DNA from: Rhodanobacteraceae bacterium
Lineage (GTDB): Bacteria > Pseudomonadota > Gammaproteobacteria > Xanthomonadales > Rhodanobacteraceae
Assembly: GCA_004299555.1 (NCBI GenBank)
Contig: SCQU01000005.1
Location: 1 to 64,000, forward strand
Length of the DNA stretch: 64,000 nt
Reading direction: 5' to 3'
Below are positions 21,166 through 30,291 of the stretch, in pieces. The notes below the pieces were generated by a model. It was not told the origin of the DNA, ran no database searches, and was given only the letters and a program-made list of their open reading frames with translations. Position 1 is the stretch's first letter, and every line of letters starts with the position of its first letter. The translations under genes were made by a program, and so were the position numbers.

Positions 21166-22281
21166 ATGATGGATATCGGATACTTCCTCAAACTAATGAT
21201 GGATCGCGGTGCATCGGACATGTTCCTCAGCACCGGCACCCCGGTGCACATCAAGATCGAGGGCAAGCTGGCCGCGCTCGGCACCTCGCCACTGCCGGCC
21301 GGCATGGTGAAGAAAATCGCCTATTCGCTGATGGACGAAGGTTCGGTGCCGAAGTTCGAGCGCGAGCTCGAATACAACATGGCGCTGGCACTGAAGGACG
21401 TGGGCCGCTTTCGCGTCAACGTCTTCAAGCAGCGCGGCGAGGTGGCGCTGGTGATCCGCGCGATCAAGAGCGACATCCCGTCCATTGAGGAACTGCTGCT
21501 GCCGCAGATCTACAAGAAGCTGATCATGGAACCGCGCGGCCTGATCCTCGTGGTGGGCGCGACCGGTTCGGGCAAGTCGACCACGCTGGCCTCGATGATC
21601 GATTACCGCAACACCAATTCCGCCGGCCACATCCTCACCGTCGAAGATCCGATTGAATTCCTGCACAAGCACAAGAAATCCATCGTCAACCAGCGCGAGG
21701 TGGGCCTCGACACCCATTCCTACGCAGAGGCGCTGAAGAACGCGATGCGCGAGGCGCCGGACGTGATCCTGATCGGTGAAATCCGCGATACCGCCACCAT
21801 GGATGCGGCAATCGGCTTTTCCGAGACCGGCCACATCTGCCTGGCCACCTTGCACTCCAACAACGCCGACCAGACCATCGAGCGCATCCTCAACTTCTTC
21901 CCCGAAGCGGCGCACAAGAACATCCTGATGAACCTGGCGCTGAACCTGCAGGCGATCATTTCCCAGCGCCTCGTGATCGGCAAGGACGGCCGGCGCCGCC
22001 CGGCGACCGAAGTCCTCATCAACACGCCGCGCATCCGCGACCTGCTCCGCCGCGGCGAGATCCACGAGATCAAGCTTGCGATGGAACGCAGCCTGGAGGA
22101 AGGCATGCAGACCTTCGACCAGTCGCTGTACCGGCTCTACAAGGACGGCACGATCGACCTCGAGGAGGCGCTTTCCAAGGCCGACTCGCGCGACGGCCTG
22201 GCGCTCAAGATCCGCCTGGCCGAAGGCGCCAACAGCAAGGAGCTGCCGCAGGATGACCCGTACGGGATGGGCGTGGGTTAG
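21166..22281 (+). CDS. pilU: Type IV pilus retraction ATPase PilU
   Basis: A 371-residue hexameric ATPase of the PilT/PilU group that helps depolymerise type IV pili. Walker A is GATGSGKSTTLAS; the Asp box region is TVEDPIEFLHKHKKS; Walker B is VILIGEIRD; His boxes are present (ATLHSNNADQT). The N-terminus MMDIGYFLKLMMDRGASDMFLS and the long C-terminal tail after the SQRLVIG region are PilU-like rather than PilT-like. Two adjacent ATGs could serve as start; GGGG precedes them. pilT, its usual neighbour, is absent here: upstream are divergent envelope genes. Confidence 0.95.
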   Translation: MMDIGYFLKLMMDRGASDMFLSTGTPVHIKIEGKLAALGTSPLPAGMVKKIAYSLMDEGSVPKFERELEYNMALALKDVGRFRVNVFKQRGEVALVIRAIKSDIPSIEELLLPQIYKKLIMEPRGLILVVGATGSGKSTTLASMIDYRNTNSAGHILTVEDPIEFLHKHKKSIVNQREVGLDTHSYAEALKNAMREAPDVILIGEIRDTATMDAAIGFSETGHICLATLHSNNADQTIERILNFFPEAAHKNILMNLALNLQAIISQRLVIGKDGRRRPATEVLINTPRIRDLLRRGEIHEIKLAMERSLEEGMQTFDQSLYRLYKDGTIDLEEALSKADSRDGLALKIRLAEGANSKELPQDDPYGMGVG

Positions 22282-23061
22282 TCGACGCGTCGATTTGTCC
22301 CGCTGCCGCCACGGGTCGACCTTTGGCGGGCGCGATGCGTTTCGCAACAGCGGTCCCGCTCGACTCGCGTCGAGCGGGCTACTTTGGTTACGGCAAAAGT
22401 AGCCAAAACCATTGCGCCGGGCATGACGGTTTCAGCAACTTCCTGTTGCTGAAACTGCCCTTGGTGCTCGCCGCCCGACGGCCGCGCCGAACTACTCGCC
22501 GCGTTCCTGTGGCTCGCCCCCCGCTCACGCTCGGGGCCGCTCGCGGCGTTCAAATCGGCAGTCCCTGCCGATTTGGTCGGTCATCCATGGCCTCGAACAT
22601 TCGGCGCTTGCTCCGCCGCCCGGCTGCGCGCCGCGGCGTCATGCAATGGCGCGGGAGAGCTTTGCTTCAATGACGGCCATCCTTGGCCTGCATCGTAGCG
22701 CGCACAACGTCCGCCCCATCAAGCTGCCACCCGATTCGCGCGGAAGTTCAACGAATTTTCCCCTCTCCCCCGGGAGAGGGTGGCGCGTAGCGCCGGGTGA
22801 GGGTTCATGCTTGCGCGGCATCCATCCGCCGCGCGCAAACTCGCCGGATCGCACGTGTGCGTACCCTCACCCCTGCCCCTCTCGCGGCGGGAGAGGGATT
22901 CATCCGTGTTGAAGATCGACGCGAATAAGGAGCTGCCGTGCGCGCACGACGCGCAGCACCGGGGCCGCCTTTCTCTTGGTGACTTCATCTTTGCCGACGT
23001 AAAGAGAAACCACACGCCTGCCGGAACGAGGGGGGTGGAAAAACACGAAACCCACCTGGCG
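22282..23061. repeat. 780-bp gene-free region rich in palindromic repeats
   Basis: Between pilU and sppA (which converge) I see no credible gene. It holds several inverted repeats: 22377-22404 (9-bp arms GGCTACTTT/AAAGTAGCC), 22761-22780 (CCCTCTCCC/GGGAGAGGG) followed by GGCGC-GTA-GCGCC, a similar element in reverse orientation at 22864-22897, and an 8-bp pair TTTCTCTT/AAGAGAAA near 22970-23010. Related elements recur elsewhere in this window. A 116-codon frame at 22323-22673 looks like translated repeat. Confidence 0.75.
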
Positions 23062-24909
23062 TCAGCGAATCCGGCAGAAGCAATACGCGTAGGTGACGGG
23101 TTTGCCGGGCTGCGCGTTGGCCAGCAACTGCAACGCCGGCGCCAGGCGCGGCAGGGCGGTTAGCCAGGCCCGCGGCAGGTGCAGGCCCAGCGCGGCCAGC
23201 GCGCGCGCCGATGCGCTGTCGCCGGCGCCCAGCAGCAACCGCTGCCACACGCCAAGGCGCGGCTGCAGGTAACGGACGGTGTAGCCTCCAGCCCCGAGCC
23301 CGGCATCCTTCGCCGCGTCCGCGATCGCGGCCTGCAGCCCGCCCAACTGGTCGACCAGCCCGCGCTGCAGGGCCTGCGCGCCCGTCCACACCCGCCCCTG
23401 CGCGATCGCGTCGATGGCCTGGTAGGTCATGCCGCGCGCCGCGGCGACATGGCCCACAAACTGACGGTACCCGGCGTCAACGGTGCTCTGGACCATCGCG
23501 CCCAGCGCAGGATCGAGCGGACGCCTGACGTCGAATGCGCCCGCAAGCGGCGTGGTGCCTTCGCCCGCGGTGTTGATGCCGAGCTTGGCCAGGCCATCGG
23601 CGGCCGAGAAGTACAATCCGAAGATCCCGATCGAACCGGTGATGGTGTCAGGTTCGGCAAAAATGCGGCTGGCGTCCATCGAGATCCAGTACCCGCCGCT
23701 CGCCGCCATGTCGCCCATCGACACCACGACCGGCTTGCCGGCTTTTTTTGCCAGCACCACTTCACGCCGGATCTGCTCGGCCGCGAACGCCTCACCCCCG
23801 GGCGAATCCACCCGGAGCACGATCGCGCGTACGTTGCGGTCGGCACGCGCCGCGCGGATCAACGCCGCGGTGGACTCGCCGCCGATCTTGCCCGGCGGTT
23901 GCCGGCCGGAAACGATGTCGCCTTCGGCCACGATGACCGCGACCTCGGGTTGGCCAAATCCCGGCGTTCGCGTTTGCGGCAGATATTGCCCAAGGTCGAC
24001 CGCACGGAACCCGGTGCCGTTGTCGGTGACAACGCCGTGCCGTTGCAGCAGCGTCACCATCTGCTCGCGGGTCGCCAGGCCATCGACCCAGTGCAGCTTC
24101 AGCGCCAGTTGCGCAACATCGCCGTTGGCAGCGGGGATTTCCGCCGGCAGGCCGTCAACCTGCTGCGCAAGGGTCGCAGGCGCGATATGCCGCAGCTTGC
24201 CTACCTCGTCCAGCCAGGTCTGCCACAGGCCACCCATCCAGTACTTGTCCGCCGCGAGGGCCGCCGCCGAGGGCGCATCCAGAATGTAGGGTTCGGCCGC
24301 CGACTTGTACTCACCCACCCGGAACAGGTGCGCGGTGATCCCGAGTTTGTCCAGCAGGCCCTTGTAGTAGCTCCGGTAGTCCGCCAGTCCCGTGATTGCG
24401 ATCGAACCCGCGGGATCGAGGTACACCTTGCTGGAATGCGCCGCCAGGAGGTACTGCATCTGGCCAAGCTGCGTGCCCCACGCCAGCACGGGTTTGCCGG
24501 TCGCGCGAAAACGCTCCAGCGCCGCACCGACTTCCTCCAGCGCCCCCATGCCGCCAAACTCGAGCCCCGATGGATCCAGCAGGATGCGGGTGATGCGCGG
24601 ATCGTGCGCGGCGTGGTCGATGGCGGCCACCAGATCGCGCACCCGCACCTGGCCGACCGCCTGGCCCGACGCGTGCGCGAGCGCGCGCGCCACCGGATCG
24701 ACGCTGTACTGTTCGACCAGCGTGCCCTGCGGCCTGAGCACCAGTACCGTGTCCGGGCCAACCTTGGGTGCTCCGCGGAACGCCAGGCCCAGGATCAGCA
24801 GCACGATGCCGAAGAACACCACGTTGATGATCACCAGCCGCGCCACATTGATGCCGCGGCCGAGCGCGCGCACCAGACCCGCAAAGCCCCGGCGTGGTGT
24901 TTGACTCAT
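23062..24909 (-). CDS. sppA: Signal peptide peptidase SppA, long form
   Basis: A 615-residue inner-membrane serine protease that degrades cleaved signal peptides. An N-terminal membrane segment (about residues 24-44) is followed by two tandem SppA domains. The catalytic pair is visible: Lys202 in GEYKSAAEP and Ser404 in GDMAASGGYW, as in the E. coli 67-kDa form. Length matches that long form. Reads toward pilU. Confidence 0.95.
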   Translation of the reverse strand: MSQTPRRGFAGLVRALGRGINVARLVIINVVFFGIVLLILGLAFRGAPKVGPDTVLVLRPQGTLVEQYSVDPVARALAHASGQAVGQVRVRDLVAAIDHAAHDPRITRILLDPSGLEFGGMGALEEVGAALERFRATGKPVLAWGTQLGQMQYLLAAHSSKVYLDPAGSIAITGLADYRSYYKGLLDKLGITAHLFRVGEYKSAAEPYILDAPSAAALAADKYWMGGLWQTWLDEVGKLRHIAPATLAQQVDGLPAEIPAANGDVAQLALKLHWVDGLATREQMVTLLQRHGVVTDNGTGFRAVDLGQYLPQTRTPGFGQPEVAVIVAEGDIVSGRQPPGKIGGESTAALIRAARADRNVRAIVLRVDSPGGEAFAAEQIRREVVLAKKAGKPVVVSMGDMAASGGYWISMDASRIFAEPDTITGSIGIFGLYFSAADGLAKLGINTAGEGTTPLAGAFDVRRPLDPALGAMVQSTVDAGYRQFVGHVAAARGMTYQAIDAIAQGRVWTGAQALQRGLVDQLGGLQAAIADAAKDAGLGAGGYTVRYLQPRLGVWQRLLLGAGDSASARALAALGLHLPRAWLTALPRLAPALQLLANAQPGKPVTYAYCFCRIR

Positions 24910-24970
24910 GGCCTTGGCTGCCCGTGGCTCGCATGCATGCCGTCAAGCGTAACCGCCGGCGGCGGCGGCG

Positions 24971-26371
24971 TCACGCGAGCGGCGGTTCGGGCGCGACGGT
25001 CACCGCGAGGCGCCGCCAGCGCTCGCCGCGCGTCTGCGTGATCCAGCGCGCCAGCAGCAGCACCGCGGCCGCGGTCAGGCCAGCGATCATTCCGATCCAC
25101 ATGCCGGGCACGCCGTGGCCGGCGCCAAACGTGAGCCACGCCCCGGTCGGCATGCCGACCACCCAGTACGCGAACACCGTGATCAGCATCGGCACCCGGG
25201 TGTCCTTGAGGCCGCGCAGCGCACCGTTCGAGACCACCTGAATCCCATCGGAGAATTGGAACACGCCAGCCAGCACCAGCAATTGTGCGGCAAGGGCCAT
25301 GACCTTCGGGTCATCGGAGTAGATGTGTGCGATGGCGTGCGGGATCGCCAGCATCAGGCTCGCCGACACCGCCTGCGTCGCCAGCGTCAACGCCATCCCG
25401 GTAAAGCCCGCGTAGCGCACGCCCGTGGCATCGCCGCGTCCGGCCGCGTGGCCGACGCGTACCGTCACCGCCAAGGCCAGGCCGAGCGGCACCATGAACG
25501 TCACCGAGGCCACGTTGACCGCGATCTGGTGGCCGTCGATCGCGATGGTGCCGAGCCGGCTGATCAGCAGCGCCGAAATCACGAACAGGCCGGCTTCCAT
25601 GAGCAACGTGACCGCCATCGGCCCGCCGATCCACAGGAGTTGCCGCAGGGCTTGCCAGTCGGGGCGTTCCAGGCGCCGGAACAGTTCAAGGTGCCGAAAC
25701 CTGCGGCCGAACTTCAGGTACGCCGCAAACGCCAGGAGCTGCAGCCACAGCGCCAGCGCGTTGGCGATCCCGCTGCCCTCGGCGCCGAGCGCAGGCAGCC
25801 CCAGGCGGCCATAAATCAGCACCCAATCGAGCGGCACCAGCACCACGAGGCCAAACAGGCCAAACAGCATGGTCGGCCGCGTCCAGCTGGAGCCCTCGCA
25901 CAGGCCGCGCAGCGCAAAGTACCCGCACAGGCCCGGCGCACCCCAGCTGAGTGCGCGCAGGAACGCTTCGGCATCCGTCCACAACGCCGGATCGACACCC
26001 AACAACGCCAGCAATGGTCCCACGTGCCGGGCGCCGAGCCACAACAACACCGAGAGCGCGACGGCCAGCCACAAGGCCTGCCGGAACAGCGGCCCGATCT
26101 CGCCGTCGCGGCCCGCGCCATCGAGCTGGGCGACCGAGGGCGACAACGCCATCATCACCCCGACCACGCAGACCAGACCGAGGATCCACACGTTGGCGCC
26201 CACCGCGACCGCCGCCAGCGTGTGCGCGCTGTAGTGCCCGGCAAGGGCAATATCGACCGCGCTCATGCCGACCGCCGACAGCTGTCCGGCAATCAACGGC
26301 AGCGCGAGTTTCACCGTCGCGCGGATTTCACGCGCGAAACGCGCGCGATCCAAGGCTAGAATCAGGGTCAT
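24971..26371 (-). CDS. MATE-family efflux transporter
   Basis: A 466-residue multidrug/toxin extrusion protein of the NorM type, with about 12 hydrophobic segments and an internal twofold pattern. The N-terminal ATVKLALPLIAGQLSAVGMS and the AVNVASVTFMVPLGLALAVTVRVG stretch are typical. The start at 26371 removes an unlikely leader. It diverges from the DUF3667 gene with only 14 bases between start codons, so promoters must lie within the neighbours' 5' ends. Confidence 0.88.
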   Translation of the reverse strand: MTLILALDRARFAREIRATVKLALPLIAGQLSAVGMSAVDIALAGHYSAHTLAAVAVGANVWILGLVCVVGVMMALSPSVAQLDGAGRDGEIGPLFRQALWLAVALSVLLWLGARHVGPLLALLGVDPALWTDAEAFLRALSWGAPGLCGYFALRGLCEGSSWTRPTMLFGLFGLVVLVPLDWVLIYGRLGLPALGAEGSGIANALALWLQLLAFAAYLKFGRRFRHLELFRRLERPDWQALRQLLWIGGPMAVTLLMEAGLFVISALLISRLGTIAIDGHQIAVNVASVTFMVPLGLALAVTVRVGHAAGRGDATGVRYAGFTGMALTLATQAVSASLMLAIPHAIAHIYSDDPKVMALAAQLLVLAGVFQFSDGIQVVSNGALRGLKDTRVPMLITVFAYWVVGMPTGAWLTFGAGHGVPGMWIGMIAGLTAAAVLLLARWITQTRGERWRRLAVTVAPEPPLA

Positions 26372-26385
26372 TGCGGGGCGATCCG

Positions 26386-27420
26386 ATGCAACCAGAAACC
26401 TCGAAACCAACAGGGCTGCCCGCGCCGCCAGACACGCCACAGCGGACGTGCGAAAATTGCGGCGCGCCGCTGTACGGAAAGTTCTGCTACGCCTGCGGCC
26501 AGCCGACCCACGGGTTGGTGCGGCATTTCAGCAGCGTCCTCGCGGATGTCACCGACAGCGTCTTCAACATCGACGAACGCGTCCTCAAGACGCTGGCGCC
26601 ATTGTACCTGCGGCCCGGCAAGCTGACGCTGGATTATCTCGCCGGCAAGCGCGCGCGCTATGTGACGCCGTTCCGGCTGGTGTTCTTCCTCGCCATCATC
26701 GCGTTCTTCGCGCTGCAACTGAGTTTCCGGGCGAACCCATACAACGCGTCGCGGATCGGCGTCGACGGCTCGGGAGTCGGCACCGTGACGTCCCAACCTG
26801 CGGCGAAGGGTCAGGACAACCACTTCTCGAATGACGAAATTCGCCTCAACGGCAAGGTCCTCTGGAACGCACGCGACAAACTGTTGCGCATCGGCTGGCT
26901 GCCCGGAGTCGCCAATGACTGGTTGAACGGCCTGATCGCCAACGCGCGCGTCAATCTGCAGCGCATGAACTCCGGCAACCCGGCCGAGACGATGACCGAA
27001 GCACGGCAGATGCTGTCCCGCATGTTCGCGGTCGCGCCCACCGTGCTGTTCGTGCTGCTGCCGTTCTTCGCCCTGCTGCTGAAGATTTTCTACCTTTTCC
27101 AGCGGCGCCTGTACATGGAGCACCTGATCGTGGCGATGCACAGCCACGCGTTCCTGATGGTGTCGCTGCTGGTGCTGGTGCTGCTGTCGCTGCTGCGCGC
27201 CGCACTGCAACCGCACGGGTGGCTCACCGTCCCGTTCGGCCTGGCGGCCGCGGCGGCCTGGATCTGGATCTTCGTGTACCTGTGGCTGATGCAAAAGCGC
27301 ATCTACCGGCAGGGCAGGTTCATGACCACCGTCAAGTACGGATGCCTCGGCTGCTGCTACAGCATCCTTGTGCTTTTCGGCCTCGCGTTCGCGGCCCTTG
27401 CCAGCCTGACCGGCGCATGA
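26386..27420 (+). CDS. DUF3667 zinc-ribbon membrane protein
   Basis: A 344-residue protein. A zinc-ribbon-like four-Cys motif near the N-terminus (CENCGAPLYGKFCYACGQ) is followed by LTLDYLAGKRARYVTPFRLVFFL, characteristic of DUF3667. Several membrane segments follow (residues about 100-120 and three in the last 120 residues). Function is not known. The stop overlaps the next ATG (ATGA), so the DUF4286 gene is co-translated. Confidence 0.82.
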   Translation: MQPETSKPTGLPAPPDTPQRTCENCGAPLYGKFCYACGQPTHGLVRHFSSVLADVTDSVFNIDERVLKTLAPLYLRPGKLTLDYLAGKRARYVTPFRLVFFLAIIAFFALQLSFRANPYNASRIGVDGSGVGTVTSQPAAKGQDNHFSNDEIRLNGKVLWNARDKLLRIGWLPGVANDWLNGLIANARVNLQRMNSGNPAETMTEARQMLSRMFAVAPTVLFVLLPFFALLLKIFYLFQRRLYMEHLIVAMHSHAFLMVSLLVLVLLSLLRAALQPHGWLTVPFGLAAAAAWIWIFVYLWLMQKRIYRQGRFMTTVKYGCLGCCYSILVLFGLAFAALASLTGA

Positions 27421-27719
27421 TCATCTACGCCGTCGAGCTGGAAATGGAAGCCACGCTGCGCGAGGAATACCTTGTGTGGTTGCGCACGCACGTGGCCGAA
27501 ATGCTGACCTTCCCGGGATTCCTTGGTGCCGAGATCCTGACCCGCCGCGACCCGGCGCCGGCAGCGGGCCGCTGGGTGGTCTGCGTCCACTACCGGCTGC
27601 GCGACCGCGCCGCGTGGGAGGGCTACCTTGCACGCGACGCCGCACGCATGCGTGCCGCCGGCGTGGCGCGTTTTGGCGACCGCGTACGCGCGTCCCGCCA
27701 GCTGCTGGAACCGGCGTGA
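27417..27719 (+). CDS. DUF4286 family protein
   Basis: A 100-residue cytoplasmic protein beginning MIIYAVELEMEATLREEYLV, with GFLGAEIL and VHYRLRDRAAWEGYL, matching DUF4286 (a ferredoxin-fold, EthD/ABM-like dimer). The ATG overlaps the stop of the DUF3667 gene. Reaction unknown. Confidence 0.78.
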   Translation: MIIYAVELEMEATLREEYLVWLRTHVAEMLTFPGFLGAEILTRRDPAPAAGRWVVCVHYRLRDRAAWEGYLARDAARMRAAGVARFGDRVRASRQLLEPA

Positions 27720-27767
27720 CCCGCACCCGGCAGCCGCCTTTGTACACAGCCACCGAACGCCCGCATC

Positions 27768-27801
27768 GGCGCCGCCTTCCGGTGCGGCGCCGCGCGCTTT
27801 T
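27768..27801 (+). terminator. Rho-independent terminator after the DUF4286 gene
   Basis: Perfect 8-bp stem GGCGCCGC/GCGGCGCC with an 8-base loop, followed by a GC run and TTTT. It lies about 50 bases after the stop codon, as expected for the DUF3667-DUF4286 unit. Confidence 0.7.
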
Positions 27802-27876
27802 GCAACCAAAACAAATTTGTATCCCATTGAATACGCGCGACAAAGTCAAAGTGATGAAATTTTCACCAACCCGAGC

Positions 27877-27910
27877 GCCGGGCCGTTGCGGCAAGGCCCG
27901 GCAGGCTTTT
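27877..27910 (+). terminator. Second hairpin with T-run upstream of priA
   Basis: Perfect 8-bp stem GCCGGGCC/GGCCCGGC with a 10-base loop, followed by AGGCTTTT. It sits 158 bases beyond the last gene and after a first terminator, so it may end a short untranslated transcript from the AT-richer DNA at 27802-27876. Confidence 0.55.
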
Positions 27911-27931
27911 GGCCGCAGGTATTCCACACCG

Positions 27932-27954
27932 TTATCCACAGGGATTGTGGATAA
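27932..27954. promoter_or_regulatory. Pair of inverted perfect DnaA boxes
   Basis: TTATCCACA at 27932-27940 and its exact reverse complement TGTGGATAA at 27946-27954, separated by five bases. Both match the strongest E. coli DnaA box without mismatch. The surrounding 27720-28026 interval is gene-free, contains two terminators and an AT-richer stretch, and ends at the priA start codon about 70 bases downstream. Could regulate priA or titrate/load DnaA. Confidence 0.75.
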
Positions 27955-28026
27955 ACGCGAAACCACCGTCGGGTCATTGGTTTACCGGGCGTTCCTGCAA
28001 GCCATCGCAACAATTCGCGCTAACTA

Positions 28027-30291
28027 ATGGGACGCCCGTCACAACCCGAACCGGCAGTACGTTCCGTGCAGGTTGCGCTGCCGCTACCGCTGCCGCACGG
28101 CTTTGACTACCGCGCAGGCGACGCGCACCTTGCACCCGGCACGCGCGTGCGCGTGCCCTTCGGCCGCGGCCAGCGGGTGGGTATCGTCCTGGGTGCGGGT
28201 ACCCCGTCCACCGCCGCACCCCTGAAACCCATCAGCGAGGTGCTGGATCCATCACCGCTGCTCGATGGCGAACTGCTCACCAGCCTCGGCCGCGCCGCCG
28301 ACTACTGGTGCGGTGCCATCGGCGAGGTGGTGTTTGGCGCGCTGCCGGTGGCGCTGCGCGCTGGCCACGCGACCGAAGAATTTGCGGAAGCGGCGTGGCG
28401 GGCCACGGCGGCCGGTAGCGCGGCACGCGACGCGCATACCCGGCGCGGCGGCTCGGCCGCGCTGCTGGAAGTCCTGGGTGATGCGATCCTGTCGGCAAGC
28501 GAACTGGACACGCTGTTGCCGTCCTGGCGCGCAGCCGCACGCCGGCTGACCGCGGCCGGCCTGATCGCGCACGCGCAACGCAGCCACAACCCGCCCTGCG
28601 TGCGCGAAGGCGCCGCGCCGGTGCTGCGCGACGAGCAGGCCGATGCCCTGGCCGCGATCCTCTCGGCCGGCGGCGGCTTTCATCCGTTCGTGCTGCAGGG
28701 CGTGACCGGCAGCGGCAAGACCGAGATTTACCTGCGCCTCACCGAGCGCGCCCTGCAGCAGGGCCGGCAGGCGCTGTGGCTGGTGCCCGAGATTGGTCTG
28801 GTGCCCCAGGCCCTGCGGCGCCTGCGCGCGCGGTTTGACGCCCGCATCGCGGTGCTGCATTCCAATCTCGCCGAAGGCGAGCGCGCGCGCGCCTGGCTGG
28901 ACGCGCGTTCCGGACAGGCCGCCATCGTCCTCGGAACGCGCTCGGCCGTCTTCGCGCCGCTGCCGCGGGCGGGCCTCATCATCGTCGACGAGGAACACGA
29001 CGCCTCCTACAAGCAACAGGAGGGCTTTCGCTACCACGCGCGCGACTTTGCACTGTTGCGTGCGCAGGCGCGCGGCGTTCCGATCATCCTCGGCAGCGCC
29101 ACCCCCGCGCTGGAAACCCTCGCCAACGTCGACGCCGGCCGCTACACCCGCCTGCGTCTGCGCCAGCGCATCCATGCCCATCCGCCCTCGCCGGTGCATG
29201 TGCTGGACTTGCGCGGGCTCACGCTTGCGCACGGGCTGTCACCGGCGCTGCTGGAGGCGCTCGACGCCTGCGTCGCGCGCGGCGAGCAGGCGCTGGTGTT
29301 CAAGAACCGCCGGGGTTACGCACCGGTGCTGCTGTGCCACGCCTGCGGCTGGCACGCGACGTGCCCCGCCTGCGAGAAGCCGTTGACGCTCTACCGCGGC
29401 CGCCGGTCGCTGGAGTGCCACCACTGCGGCCATCACGAACGGCTGCCGGAGGCCTGCCCGCAGTGCGGCGCGCAGGCCTTGATGCCGCAGGGTCAGGGCA
29501 CCGAGCGGTTGGAGGAGGCGCTGGTCGCACGCTATCCCGAGGTGCCGGTGCTGCGGGTCGACCGCGACAGCACGCGCCAGCGCGACGGCTTCGCCAAACT
29601 CTTGGATCGTCTGGCCGCCGGCGGGCCGGCCATCCTGGTCGGCACCCAGATCCTGGCCAAGGGCCACGACCTGCCCAACCTCACCACCGTTGCCATCGTT
29701 GGCGTCGATGAAGGGCTGCACAGCGTCGACTTCCACGCCGGCGAACGCCTGGCGCAACTGATCGTGCAGGTGGCCGGACGCGCCGGCCGCGCGGCCAAGC
29801 CAGGTTCGGTGTGGCTACAAACCCACGAGCCGGAGCACCCGTTGCTGCTCACGCTGCTGCGCGGCGGCTATGACGCCGCTGCGGCGTTGCAGCTCGGCGA
29901 ACGGCGCGCGTCAGGCCTACCGCCGTTCGCGCACCTTGCGCTGCTGCGCGCGGAGAGCCCGCACCGCGATGCACTGGACGGCTTCATGGCCGCCGCGCGG
30001 GACGCGATTGGGCAAGCAATACTGCCGCCTGCCAACGGAAGGGGGTCGGCGCGCGGCGCCGGGGGAGTGCGGCCTGCACAGCGCCGTAAAAATGCCCTTC
30101 GCATCAACGGTCCGATCGCCGCCCCCATGCCGTTGAAAGCGGGCCGGCACCGCGCGCAACTGCTGCTGGAATCGACGCACCGCGCACCCCTGCGCCAAGC
30201 CCTGGCCGCCTGGCGACCCCGGCTCGACGCACTGCCGCAGCCGCGGGGGCTGCGCTGGTCGATCGACGTGGATCCGGTGGATTTGTATTGA
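28027..30291 (+). CDS. priA: Primosomal protein N' (replication-restart helicase)
   Basis: A 754-residue 3'-5' helicase that recognises stalled forks and reloads the replisome. The N-terminal DNA-binding part begins VQVALPLPLPHGFDY; Walker A is GVTGSGKTEIYLRL; the DEEH box is IIVDEEHDASYKQQ. Eight cysteines in the CHACGWHATCPAC to CPQCG stretch (about residues 437-483) form two zinc sites. Near the C-terminus about 25 Gly/Arg-rich residues (LPPANGRGSARGAGG onward) interrupt the conserved fold; the DNA there looks like an intergenic palindromic element inserted in frame. No clear ribosome binding site precedes the ATG. The last codons belong to the first unit of a tandem repeat. Confidence 0.95.
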   Translation: MGRPSQPEPAVRSVQVALPLPLPHGFDYRAGDAHLAPGTRVRVPFGRGQRVGIVLGAGTPSTAAPLKPISEVLDPSPLLDGELLTSLGRAADYWCGAIGEVVFGALPVALRAGHATEEFAEAAWRATAAGSAARDAHTRRGGSAALLEVLGDAILSASELDTLLPSWRAAARRLTAAGLIAHAQRSHNPPCVREGAAPVLRDEQADALAAILSAGGGFHPFVLQGVTGSGKTEIYLRLTERALQQGRQALWLVPEIGLVPQALRRLRARFDARIAVLHSNLAEGERARAWLDARSGQAAIVLGTRSAVFAPLPRAGLIIVDEEHDASYKQQEGFRYHARDFALLRAQARGVPIILGSATPALETLANVDAGRYTRLRLRQRIHAHPPSPVHVLDLRGLTLAHGLSPALLEALDACVARGEQALVFKNRRGYAPVLLCHACGWHATCPACEKPLTLYRGRRSLECHHCGHHERLPEACPQCGAQALMPQGQGTERLEEALVARYPEVPVLRVDRDSTRQRDGFAKLLDRLAAGGPAILVGTQILAKGHDLPNLTTVAIVGVDEGLHSVDFHAGERLAQLIVQVAGRAGRAAKPGSVWLQTHEPEHPLLLTLLRGGYDAAAALQLGERRASGLPPFAHLALLRAESPHRDALDGFMAAARDAIGQAILPPANGRGSARGAGGVRPAQRRKNALRINGPIAAPMPLKAGRHRAQLLLESTHRAPLRQALAAWRPRLDALPQPRGLRWSIDVDPVDLY
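30037..30068. repeat. REP-like element inside priA
   Basis: GGAAGGGGGTCGGC followed by a GC palindrome and GGGGGAGT, similar to the GGAAGGGGGATCGAGGGG arm at 30766-30785 and to other intergenic palindromes here. It encodes a Gly/Arg-rich insert in PriA. Confidence 0.55.

Noticed and set aside
22323-22673. A 116-codon frame in the repeat region after pilU
   Set aside because: It is built of palindromic repeat sequence and Arg/Pro-rich translation, without a ribosome binding site or homology pattern.
23179-25041. A 620-codon + strand frame across sppA
   Set aside because: Antisense to sppA with its catalytic Lys and Ser intact; the protein is Arg/His-rich shadow sequence.
27720-28026. Region before priA as the main replication origin
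   Set aside because: Only two DnaA boxes and a short AT-richer stretch are present, and no dnaA, dnaN, rpmH or gidA neighbour. A regulatory or titration site is more plausible.
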